DNA of 64,000 nt from Anticarsia gemmatalis (taxonomy: Eukaryota; Arthropoda; Insecta; Lepidoptera; Erebidae), in NCBI RefSeq assembly GCF_050436995.1, contig NC_134754.1:3527001-3591000 (forward strand), written 5' to 3'. Positions 49,101-58,600 of the stretch are shown piece after piece; position 1 is the first letter of the stretch, and each line of letters starts with the position of its first letter. Below the pieces are notes generated by a model. The model saw only the letters and a program-made list of their open reading frames with translations, was not told the origin of the DNA and did no database searches. The translations under genes were made by a program, and so were the position numbers.

Positions 49101-51069
49101 AGTTAAAACTACGCTGTTTAGTGATATTGGAAAGTGATAACAAATTGTTTTAATTAATAATTACGGTTGAATTAGTACTTACTTATCATCAATATCAATG
49201 TCATTTATGATGTACCCGGGCTAGTCATACCCCTGAAAATGTCACAGTAATTACAAACTAATTTTAATAAAGGCAAGAACTTCAAATCTAGCTTGTAGCT
49301 GACAAGCATCTGAAATATCACTTTTACATTATACCGTACTAAAGTTGGAAAGATTTAGAATTTAAATAAAACAAAATCTCAGACTGTCATTCTCGACCAA
49401 ATTGTTCGTGATAAACTGCCAATTCCTTTAGAATCATGCAATAAATATATTTATTGTTTGAAAATTGTTTCTTTGCATTATTTTAAGTTTAATGCATAAA
49501 TATAATTGTTGCAGAGCTCTCCACCGCCGTTAAGTCCAGCCGGTCGTACGAACGACGACACCGCCATCGTGAACATCATCGACACGGCCGAAGAGTTCGT
49601 ATATATCTCTGTCATGGAGTACGAACCTATGTGCACGTTCACGCACAAACTAACGTGAGTATTATTTTATCAACCCACCACTTAGCATACTGGCAGCAAA
49701 AGTTTTATGGAAATCGATTTTTATAAACAGTTTGTGAGTGGAGATTTAAAAATCAGATAGGTACTTATAATTATTTCATATACGTTAGAGTAAAAGCCGA
49801 CAGAACCAGGGTCGCGTCAGGCGCATAATCGAAGGCTACTACATAATACGCTATAACTTAATACTCCGACAATTACTGAGAAATATGTATCTTATACAGA
49901 AAACTTTAGTTGAACTGGAAACTCCTGCACAGTCTCATTCACTAAAGCAAAATACAAAATATCCATGAAAACCCATAACCTTGAATTTAACAAATAGGTA
50001 AATGTGTCACAAAATCTTCAAAGGTTTCTATTCCTGTAATGCATACGGTGTATGTTATTTGCACATTCGAAGTCCTCTGAGGATAGTGAATAAACACCGA
50101 TGTATACTTCAATCGGATATGCGACTGTGGTGATCCTGTACAAATAGCATTACATTTGAAATGTATGTGAATATTTGCACTAAGAGAATCTCTTAACATC
50201 TGATGTTACGGATTTAGCAATCGGAACGTTACAATTTTTTATTTCGCATATTATATTTTTCTACATCAATTAGAATGTATTACGGTATTTACATTTGTAG
50301 ATTTCAATCCTAGATTTTTTCTTTATGCACATTATTAGATACATAATTTCTCGAGAACTCAATGAACTGAATAGTGCCAGTAGGTTATTATCAACAGGTA
50401 TGAAGTACCTACATGAATTTATGGCAAAAAAATATTAATGCATGAACCAATTTCTAATAGATTAATTATAGAATTTAAAAGATGTTATGTACAAAATGTT
50501 TATTTATTTACAGATTCTGGCCAAACATAGACGATGCTCTGCGGCGTGTGGCTCTAGAGAAGAAAGTGAAGGTAAAACTGCTTATCAGCTGGTGGAAACA
50601 CTCGTCGCCGGCTGAAGACTACTTCTTGAGGTCACTTGTTGATCTATCGGCGGCGTACCCCAAAGTTGATATACAAGTCGTAAGTAACGTTTGTAGAACT
50701 ACATACCTGCAGAAATTCCTTTGTAGAAACTTATTATTCAACGAGGGAATGTAGCACATAGCTAACTTAAACATCTCGTACTTTCAGAAACGCTTCATCG
50801 TACCATCAACTCCGGACCAAGACAAGATCCCATACGCTCGTGTGAACCACAACAAATACATGGTGACCGACCGAACAGCATACATCGGCACCTCCAACTG
50901 GTCCGGCGACTACTTCACAACTACGGCAGGCGTCGCCTTCGTGTTCGAGAACCATCTAGAAGACGATGGAATGTTCCAGAACTCCACAAGAGACATAAGA
51001 AAAGACCTACAAGAAGTGTTTGAAAGGGATTGGAACTCACCATACGCTGTGCCACTCAGAAAGTTATAG
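37103..51069 (+). CDS. PLD3: phospholipase D3/D4-like membrane protein (11 exons)
   Basis: PLD-superfamily protein. Mammalian PLD3 and PLD4 are endolysosomal 5' exonucleases for single-stranded nucleic acid, and PLD3 is also linked to lysosomal lipid synthesis. Coding exons are 37103-37150, 37373-37485, 37974-38138, 39080-39257, 39514-39648, 39934-40056, 40438-40506, 44664-44795, 49515-49654, 50514-50679 and 50788-51069. All junctions are GT-AG and in phase, giving 516 residues; human PLD3 has about 490. An acidic cytoplasmic N-terminus is followed by KRKKR (residues 54-58) and one membrane span (about 67-85), a type II topology. HKD motif 1 is HTKFWIVD (His229, Lys231, Asp236) with GSANMDWRS after it. 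HKD motif 2 is HNKYMVTD (His444, Lys446, Asp451) with GTSNWSGDY. Both are intact, so an active enzyme is expected. Introns 7 and 8 (4.2 and 4.7 kb) hold a pogo relic and an antisense gene. The symbol is by similarity; PLD3 versus PLD4 orthology is unresolved. Confidence 0.93.
38335..38572 (+). mobile_element. Helitron-like non-autonomous element in PLD3-like intron 3
   Basis: Starts TCTATACTATACTATTATTA, then AAGCTGAAGAGTTTGTTTG, GAACGCGCTAATCTCAGGAA and GTGTTAGATAGCCCATTTAC, and ends near GACGCAAGCGAAGTTAG. It matches the inverted copy at 16301-16560. It lies in the intron, so it should not alter the protein. The 3' hairpin/CTAG end is lost here. Confidence 0.55.
40690..40785 (-). mobile_element. 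degenerate tRNA-derived SINE fragment
   Basis: On the minus strand TATGGCGCAGTAGTTAAAGC resembles the A box of the SINE at 16795-16990, and AGATTCAATGACC sits at roughly B-box distance. Strongly diverged; in PLD3-like intron 7. Confidence 0.4.
41765..41808. repeat. perfect 21-bp inverted repeat, 2-base loop
   Basis: The left arm (41765-41785, ATATGTTTTTGTCACAAGTA and one more A) is the exact reverse complement of 41788-41808, with only CC between. It lies in PLD3-like intron 7. Function unknown; it may be a small foldback insertion or a replication-derived palindrome. Confidence 0.92.
42630..43718 (-). mobile_element. internally deleted pogo-like transposon (PHD type)
   Basis: The ends are inverted repeats of about 24 bases, AGGTACC(C/T)GCGGGTATTA then AGGCCT, and TA dinucleotides flank the element (42628-42629 and 43719-43720). 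This fits Tc1/mariner/pogo insertion. The minus-strand frame starts MPPKRALWSEGDLTKINH, typical of pogo-like transposases with an N-terminal psq helix-turn-helix. After an A-run it continues, one frame off, into a C-terminal PHD-like finger: YCHACK, then MRQCSRCSKWYNEECVGL and CPDGC. The finger has one in-frame stop and Asn in place of the usual His. The whole DDE core is missing. It is dead in itself but both termini remain. It lies in PLD3-like intron 7. Confidence 0.8.
43000..43176 (-). pseudogene. pogo-like transposase remnant: N-terminus joined to PHD finger
   Basis: The minus-strand ATG lies near 43174, inside the 42630-43718 element. About 18 codons of transposase N-terminus run into a nine-base A-run. 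Sequence coding the Cys-rich C-terminal finger (CX2C, CX2C, a C eleven residues on, CX3C) follows in another frame with one stop. This is the scar of a single large internal deletion. Fusion of psq and PHD parts as a working protein is excluded by the frameshift and stop. Confidence 0.7.
46775..46940 (+). mobile_element. tRNA-derived SINE, 5' half degraded
   Basis: An exact B box GGTTCGATTCC at 46827-46837 is followed by TTGTTTCGGGTCTGGTTA and AATTCATAGTGCGGGAGC, matching the body of the SINE at 16795-16990. The A box is weak. It lies in PLD3-like intron 8. Confidence 0.7.
47635..47692 (-). mobile_element. possible tRNA-like or SINE relic
   Basis: On the minus strand TGTGGCCTAATGGATAACAT resembles a tRNA D-arm/A-box region, but no proper B box or acceptor stem follows. 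Not a functional tRNA gene. Confidence 0.25.
48274..49044 (-). CDS. orphan seven-transmembrane receptor-like protein, intronless
   Basis: 256 residues from the first ATG (49042-49044, context aaaacaATGa). The frame is open upstream to 49143 but without an ATG. Seven hydrophobic segments lie at about 4-30, 43-62, 74-103, 115-136, 146-172, 186-211 and 217-238, followed by a basic tail (KLYLRRRRRM). The first loop, RWRTLHNYIGVNQ, and the end of segment 7 (FNAQTRAHWKLY) recall class B (secretin/Methuselah-like) receptors, where RxLHNYIxxN and FLNxEVR-type motifs occur. There is no extracellular hormone-binding domain, and the usual disulfide cysteines before TM3 and in loop 2 are absent, so signalling by the standard mechanism is uncertain. 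It is nested antisense in PLD3-like intron 8. A possible AATAAA on the minus strand lies at 48253-48258, very close to the stop. Ligand and role unknown. Confidence 0.7.
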   Translation of the reverse strand: MNIYPILVITAAFGASVSLVCVIALWTTWFLIPRWRTLHNYIGVNQITFGAIHLNFLIYLIPSEMVTNVFDRSILYHIAGFSFQGMLIWSLSSALLAYLKLVLVHNGPISYEKTGVTIFVLSITAYMKLLFFLVVHIQYYVSSTEVVIWGIYPIFLIMFLIIVIFIRVVVSVMSCFKKSASKRNSRHILALVGVAILSDVGTVLWMILYMVFQDNTLEVWFYLRLIPHSLFIMFNAQTRAHWKLYLRRRRRMAAVV

Positions 51070-52480
51070 CCTTCAACTTAATGTATAGACTTTCAAAATT
51101 CTTCCTTTTTGAAAATTTGTGTGAGGAGTCTCGTGTGTTATTTTAAAGTTTTTTTCTATTGATTTCTGTATGTAAATAAGGTTGTACTTACGATGTATTT
51201 CTTCACAGTATGTAGTATCAAGTGAATATTGCTTACAAAGACACGGTTCTATTTAAGAAATATAGTTACCATTATTATACTATGGAAACTACTATACATT
51301 ATATTATACGTCATAATAATATACATAAAATTCTATAGTTAGACTTCGAGTATTAATAAAATAATGTCAAAATATAGTGTGAACGCTGTGACTGTATGCC
51401 TTTCTAATGAAAGCATATTCTTCGAGTGAATGTTACGTAGATTTTTATATCTTTTTAGAATTATAATAAATTTTAATGGAATATAAGCAATTCCTATGGG
51501 TGAATGCACACTATACTGCAAATATTTCTTGTGCAAAGATTGTTTTAAATGTATACTAGATGAAAAAACTCGACCAAAATACAGGTTTTACTTTAAGCAT
51601 CTTTTTCGAGATTGTCAAGTATCGCTATTCAAGACTATCGTTACGCTGTCTCAGTCTTTTTAAACCAATTAGAAAAAGTCAGCTGATATTGTCGATAAGT
51701 TATACTTGAACAATTTGTAGGTAACTGTAATATCACTGTAGCTGGAGCATCATGAACGAACTTTAGATATAATTTACTACAGTAAGGGCCAGTTTTAGCA
51801 CTTTCAGATAAGTGTTTCCCATTGTAACAAAAATGGATGAAAACATGAGTTAAAATTTCATCTGATAAACTAATCGAGACTTATCTGAAGGTGTTAAAAC
51901 AGCCGGATATAGATAAAGCCGTACCCAGTGTATTATAATTATGAACAACTCCCTTGACTTAAATACTTAAAAATGTATTGTTAAGATCTTTCGCGTTCGA
52001 ATCAAATGTATCGCCAAATATTGTTAACCTTTTGAATGTAAGTCCAATTAATATTGAATACTCTATGGAAAGTCATTCAGTAGAAAGTAGATTGCAATAT
52101 TATTTTGTATACATATCATATCTAACCTTAGAATAATTCAAATATTATACAATTGTAAATTCTAAATCTTTGAATGCTTGTTATACGCGGCAACTAAACT
52201 ATTTTAAACGCACAAGTCTAAATTAGTTTAAAACAATCGGATGACCATAAGTTTTTTTAGCAATCAACTTAAGACTAGCTAATTATTGTTCTCTTCAAAA
52301 ATGTCTTTGAACTTTAAACCGAGCATTTAATTTAATTTCGCGTATAACGATATCTACTAGTGTACTGTGTAAAACTATAAAGCAATAGTATAAAATATTT
52401 TATCGAAAGACAATACGAGGTTGAGACGATTGGACGATGGAGTTGTAAATAAAATTAATTGATATTTTTGTCTTTGTTTT
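51070..52480 (+). other. 3' UTR of the PLD3-like gene with candidate poly(A) sites
   Basis: AATAAA hexamers after the stop lie at 51355-51360, 51465-51470 and 52448-52453. The last is followed at the right distance by a T/GT-rich stretch (TTTTTGTCTTTGTTTTATTT) and is the best site, giving a 3' UTR of about 1.4 kb. A small MITE lies at 51787-51905 within it. Confidence 0.5.
51787..51905. mobile_element. small MITE with ~25-bp terminal inverted repeats
   Basis: The left end GGCCAGTTTTAGCACTTTCA, continuing GATAAGT, pairs with the right end ACTTATCTGAAGGTGTTAAA, continuing ACAGCC, with about three mismatches. It is 119 bases with no coding capacity. It lies in the likely 3' UTR of the PLD3-like gene. 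Confidence 0.6.
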
Positions 52481-53170
52481 ATTTCTTTATCCTTAACGCG
52501 TATATGTCGACGTTTCCACATACTGTCTCTGTCACTCATCACTTGCTACAGTTGTCGTAAAATTTCGATGCATATAAGATATTTTTCAGTTCTCGAACTG
52601 AATGTAGTCTGGGGGATTTCATACTCAGGTTATGAAATAAAAAATAATTATGTATAAAAAAGACATTTTAATACTATACTATTACTTGTCGTATTTACCA
52701 TAGAATATAATTTTCTTCGCAACACTCATTCACCAAACAACAATATCGAGTGTAGCATAGAAACAATAAAACATTTTATAAAATCCTCAGAAAACACTGC
52801 ATTGATTTCATCGTCCAAATTCAGTACAAAAAATATAAATTCTATCAATGCGAATTATTTTCTGATATTTTTGTACAGTTAATTTACCTATTATCTAAAC
52901 TATATTATTATGAAATCAATGTCAACAATGTGTTTACGAAATAAATGAAACTAAAATAATCTTATTGACTAATCAAGAAATAATCAAAAGCAATGTCTCA
53001 AACATTTACTACCATACATATTACAAATAATATAGACAATGGATCTAAATCTCTATCAGATAAAGAAAAGCATACGAAATCAACGCAAGACCACTTATTC
53101 CCTTTTAACAATGAGAATGTGACTGGTCCTCATTGACTTCCTGGTGAAATACTTGAAAACAAAAATTACC
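52481..53170. other. intergenic sequence, nothing recognised
   Basis: AT-rich sequence between the likely poly(A) site of the PLD3-like gene and the piggyBac-type element. No coding or repeat family seen. Confidence 0.4.
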
Positions 53171-53174
53171 TTAA

Positions 53175-54720
53175 CCTTTTCACCGCCACGGACGTTAAGA
53201 GACGTAAAATTGAAAATCGCTCACGACGCCATCGACGTGATAGCACGTCAAAAATATCACTTTTTTATAGTTCAAAATAAACATACAACAATACGTTTCA
53301 AGTGTTTTCTTTCTCCTGTTATTATTACCTAAACATATTTATTACATTATTACACAAAGACATATAATAATTAGACAGTTGTACCTGAAAAAAAAAACAA
53401 AGTAAATCATCATGCAAAATGTATAAATTTAGCCCGCAAATCCACGCCACAGACGTGAAGACGCGTCAACTAGTGATGTGCAAGGAAAAGGACTACAATC
53501 TAAACACTTTATGCAATATTTCGAAAACAAATTGAAATACTTCACTCCTTTCTGAAAAAAAAAATTTTTGTCTGATATGTTTTAAATTAGATTCAATACA
53601 AACCTAAATATGTAATAAAACTACCATATCTAGTGATAAACTCATGACTAAATAAGTGCAAATCGATCATTTTGTGGCAACTCTCGCGCATCTCTATTAG
53701 CGGAATCCCTTACAGTGCTTCGTACGCCACTGACGGAATCAGACGGCGCGCTCTGACGTCACCCGCGCTGCTGGACACTCGTAGTGTTGTTGCAATACGT
53801 TATTAATAATAGGTACATAAATTCTTGTGTATAATAAATTTTTCGTACACCATCTGCGCCACAAAAATGTCTTCAAGTCAAATGACGACAGAAGAGCTGT
53901 TGAGAGTGTTAGAAGGTGTAGAAGATGATGTTACATATTCTGAAGCAGAATCTTTAAGGAGTGACGATTTAGAGGTAAGTTATTGTTTGAATACATTAAA
54001 CAAACAATAAAGGTATTATTAATGTTGTAGGACTAACAAAAAAACACAGTTATCATGCCAATACGTACTATCTATGTTTATTGTACCTTTTAGGTATAGT
54101 TACTACTTTTGTCGTTATTCAATATTAGAAATATGTTATCACTACATAGTATATTTGTATGCTTAAATCTTTAAAACTACGCAACAGATATTGATGCGTT
54201 TTTTTAATAGATAGAATGATTAAAAAGGAATGTTTTATGTATAATATTACATTCAAGAAATAGTGGAGAAATATTGTTATTAAATACCCGTGCTAAGCAG
54301 GAGCGGGTCACACTGGTACATCTCTAATATAAGGCGGCAAAATTTGAAATCGCAGCGCTGACCACGCCAGTGGCGTTTCTTAACGTCAAAAGGTGTCGTC
54401 ACAACTGGGATTAGTGCTGTGACTTTTTGAATAAAATATTTGAATTAAGTACTTTTTTTATGCAAATTGTTCGTGTATATCATTGTTATTTTTGGGTAAT
54501 GAGTACTGAGTAGTGTAAAGTTGACACATGGGAGAAATTCAATAAAATTTTGTGGTACTTTTATGCAATTTTTACTCATAATATAAGAACACGTAAAATT
54601 AATCGAAGTTTTATCGATATACACTTTTCCCGTGACTATTATTTTGTAGGTATAAACGAAGGAATTTATTGCTTGGCGTGGGGAACACCGATTTTCAATA
54701 TTACTCTGGCGGTGAAAAGG
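53175..54720 (+). mobile_element. piggyBac-type deletion derivative with TTAA duplication
   Basis: TTAA at 53171-53174 and 54721-54724 flanks exact 14-bp inverted ends, CCTTTTCACCGCCA and its complement. TTAA targeting plus CCYT-type ends is diagnostic of the piggyBac superfamily. Beyond the ends, ATTGAAAATCG occurs in both subterminal regions. Copies of CGCCACNGACGTTAAGA-like motifs occur at about 53183, 53441, 53731 and, inverted, 54370; they are likely transposase-binding repeats. At 1546 bases it is too short for a whole element. Only an N-terminal coding stub remains, so it is non-autonomous. Confidence 0.85.
53867..54010 (+). pseudogene. N-terminal stub of a piggyBac-like transposase
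   Basis: An ATG in strong context (ACAAAAATG) opens MSSSQMTTEELLRVLEGVED, and the next 16 residues are acidic, typical of the disordered acidic N-terminus of piggyBac transposases. After 36 codons a consensus donor (GAG|GTAAGT at 53974/53975) occurs. Unspliced reading stops at 54010. No DDE domain or Cys-rich C-terminus follows in the element. A CRE-like TGACGTCA lies upstream near 53755 and may be part of its promoter. Confidence 0.55.
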
Positions 54721-54724
54721 TTAA

Positions 54725-55691
54725 TATTCGATATTGAGACTCATTGTCTATAATTGTAATTCAAAAATACGTCAACAACGGAATCAACTTCTACAACTCA
54801 AATTTTATTTAGAAAAATAACAATTCAGCTATTGTAGGACCTTTGTCAGAATAAAGATACGATTCCGTACAAAAAAAATCTAATTATCTTCGTACTAAAA
54901 TTAAATCTTTTATAGCCCTTTTTATGTCATATATAATTTAAAGTCTATTATCAACAATGTCTATAATTTTAAACATTTTAATAAAGGATTTCATACTATT
55001 TTTACTATGTATTTGTTACAAAGGGGAGGAATTATTGCTTTAGTTTCTTTGAGTACACAAAATGTTATGATAATAGCAAAATGAATTAACGGCCGAATTC
55101 ACCACCTTAGATAATTAGCGGTTAATTTAACAAGTATAACTTTGCTATTAACCATCAAATAGTGGTGAAATCGGTACCAGGTATTCTAGCTTCCTTAACA
55201 TTCACACAAACAAACATAACACAGCATATAACTATATATTTATTATTTGTAGAACTAAAGCTAGTTTAGTTAGAAGTTCAAGTGCACTTTAGTCAGAATA
55301 GAATTTCATCAATTGATAAAGGTTTATTCCTGCAAAGGTGGTTCTTTATCAATTGAACATTGAAAACTATAATTTTGCTACTCAGATTGTACTCTTCATG
55401 GAACTCTTGAATAATGTCAAAAATTTTGCACATTACAATAATTTAGTCGGTACAATTGTCCAAATATTCGGCATTTTGGTGGTTTTTACACTTTCGGTTG
55501 ATACTATGCAAACATTTGATAGAGAAATTGGGACTTCTCACGTATTTGACGTACAATATACGTACTATCCAGACATTCAGTACCAGTGTAGTTATAGTCC
55601 AAATATTCGATACACCAAATGGTTCTTTCAACACATTTGTCACAGAAGTTGGTACTTTTCTAGCCATATTATATTCTAAGTAGGTACTTAT
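54725..55691 (-). other. 3' flank/3' UTR of SMC3
   Basis: Minus-strand poly(A) hexamers (TTTATT on the plus strand) lie at 55323-55328 and 55239-55244, giving an SMC3 3' UTR of roughly 350-450 bases. The overlapping open frames at 55338-55683 fall in this UTR and resemble no family. A small MITE-like inverted repeat is at 55091-55177. Confidence 0.45.
55091..55177. mobile_element. small MITE-like inverted repeat
   Basis: GGCCGAATTCACCAC at the left pairs with GTGGTGAAATCGGTAC at the right with two mismatches, and GGTTAAT/ATTAACC pairs further in. 87 bases, non-coding. Confidence 0.5.
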
Positions 55692-58600
55692 CTAAGCATG
55701 TGTAGCGCTGTCTTCAACGAAGTCTCTAGCCTCCTCTTGCGTGACGCACTCGACGTGAGACACTTTGTTCCTGAACTTGACTCCGTAGAACTTGTGTGCG
55801 TGCTCCAACAACTCCGGCCTGAACGTGGTTGTGATGAACTGCGCCGATGTTGACAGTTCGTGTATCATGTTCGCGATCGCTTTACGATGCTGTGCGTCAA
55901 GAGCCTGTGAAGTGTTTATGATTAGATTATTACAATTAAATAAACGAATAATACGGTGACTAAAAATAGCAGGATATGAAGTACAAGCTAAGCTCTTTTA
56001 ATTGGAATAGGTAAGACAAACTATGTAATTTACCAACATTGTAAACATAGATGGCGCTTAGTGGACGCGGGGCATATGCATAGAGTTGTAAAAACGACTT
56101 AAGTATTTCTTGAAAAAAAACATTAAACATTACTATGATGTTTTTCATTGGGTTAACTTAGTAATCATTGGGTTGGGATTTGTGTAGTGTGAGCTTCAAA
56201 AACCAAACATACCTGATCGATTTCGTCAAACAGATAGAACGGAGCGGGATCACACTTCTGTATAGCGAAGATCAACGCCAGTGCGACGAGTGACTTCTGA
56301 CCACCAGACAACTGGTTCATCTCTCTCATGTCTCCTTCACCGCCAGTGAATGATACTTTGATACCGACGCCCGTGAATTGATCCGCGTTGGCACGTTGCT
56401 GGAAACAAATTGAGATAGGTTTCGTTTTCAATGAGTATTGGATAGACAAGTTTATGGTATCGGGCATATTTGATAGTGTAGAGTTCATATTTTGTGTACG
56501 TTTGTGTACATCTTAAGCATAAAATTTTTATTGTTGTAGTTTAACATTTAAACGGCCACACAATTTGTTAGTTGAGATTTTACGTCTACGTCAAATGTAA
56601 CTGAAATGTTTTGTTTAATTGACATTCTTTGTTACAAGATTTCAATTAGCAAATAAGTATTTGTATAATTTTTTATTTCTGCAGTAGTAAGTGAAACCCT
56701 TGTAGTAATTATAAAAACACGCCATTTGTTTAGCCAATAAAAGCCTGAAATGTAAATACAATATGGAGATCCTTTGTAGCTATATTCAACTAACACGACC
56801 AGTTGCATATAAGGTAATCAACTGTGCAGGACTTTCTTTACAGTGTTCAAGTATTTGTGGAATAAACTATACCTGTATATTACGCAAACAAAGGTAGAAT
56901 CTTTTTCATCACTCACACGAACGTGACAAGTTCAAAGTAAATCTTTCCTCCATCAACATTGTGTTAATTGAGGAAAGATTTAATTGTTTGTTTGTTTGTT
57001 TGTCGTGTGGTTAGTGGTCAACCTAGTGTCAAAGTTGTTCACGCCGCCGCCCGAGAGGCCATTGGCGTGGCTTAACGACTGTTATCTTAATTGACACCAA
57101 CCGGGACCGAATTTTTACGTGCCCTCCGAAGCACGAAGACGCCCTTGTCAAATACCACTATGCGGTCACCCATCTATGGAATGACCGCGCCAAGGTTTGC
57201 TTAACCCACAGATCGTTTACCGACCGGTGAGCGCAACTGGCTACGGGCGCCATATTTACTTTGAATGATGATGATTGATGTGTTTCAACTCACCTCCGCT
57301 ACGACCTCCTGTCCGTCATCAGTGGCGACCCTCATGATGAGACTACCTCGACCTTGTGGTACTAACTTCTTGAACACCTCAGTGAAGTTCTTGCTCACTT
57401 GTCTGAATGTAAACTGTATGGCTTCTAATTTCCTATGTTCCAGTGTTTCGATGAGCTCACGGATTTTTTCGCCACTGAAATAAGTTTTATCTTAGTTTGA
57501 CTATTGCGACCAGCAAACGTCAATCATACAAGTTTTGGGTTCAGTTCCCGAGTGGGTAAAAATATCGATATTTGACATCATTCGAATGTTATCGAAGCTG
57601 TTTTTGTTTGCAGTTCATAAAATAAAACTTAGTTTCCGGTTACAAAAAATAGTCAATATTATTTTTTGATAAGTCCTTCAGTATGAATGTGCTACAAAAT
57701 CAAAACCTTTTCGTCATCCTACAGAAGGGGATTGCGGGTCCAACCGAATTATATTGGCGCTGGTAGAACAAATAGGATCAAATAATCTAATCGAGAATTC
57801 CTAAATAAAAATTATAATTAATATTGCATGATTTTACGCAATACAACGCAAGAGTAATAAATATGCTACAGTATATTTGAGTGGTCAGTAGGTTTAGGTC
57901 AAGCAATTGACATCTTTAAGCTAAAATACAGCAATCTCATTTACTAAGTGCAGTAGGAAAATGGAACAAAGTAATCTGCTAATGACCATGTATATTATGT
58001 GCTTTATCTTTTGGGAAATACTCTCAACTATATTAAGCCAAGTTCACACGAATAAATTCATACATTAGAAATCGTCGTTTAAGTTCTATCACCACGTAAG
58101 TAATTTTTTGGCAGTTTTGACATTTAGATGTCTTTGGCTCGAGGATCGAAAGATGAAATTGAAATTTGTCTCTCGTGAAAAGTTGCTAAAAATGACTTAC
58201 GTGGTGATAGTTCAACGCGAATTGACTATTTTATTGTGGTCATAACGTAACTTGTATCATGGGTTTGTAGGAAAAATGTTATCAAGTCATAAAGTATAAC
58301 CGAAACCGTATTCAGACAACGCCAAGGCGAACCAAATTCTTAACTATTCATTGGAGAGCAGCTTCATTTAGTAGCAGTGTTGAGACCATTCGTTTTAGCA
58401 TATCTGAATAATACGATACTATCCTGTCAAATGTACCAACACGTGTCGACTACTTGTAAAAATGATCGCATTGTTATTAATTCTGGTAGTCACTTATGTC
58501 ATTTTTAAATTTAATTTCGTTAAGCACTTGACCAAATAAGGAGTGTTAATGATAGTTTAGATACATTGAATAAATAGTATCAGATAATAAATTATAAAGA

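Noticed and set aside
49045..49143. N-terminal extension of the 7TM protein
   Set aside because: The frame is open but contains no ATG; the first ATG at 49042-49044 has good context and leads directly into TM1.
55338..55683. overlapping open frames on both strands near SMC3
   Set aside because: They lie in the SMC3 3' UTR between its stop codon and poly(A) signals and show no homology I recognise.
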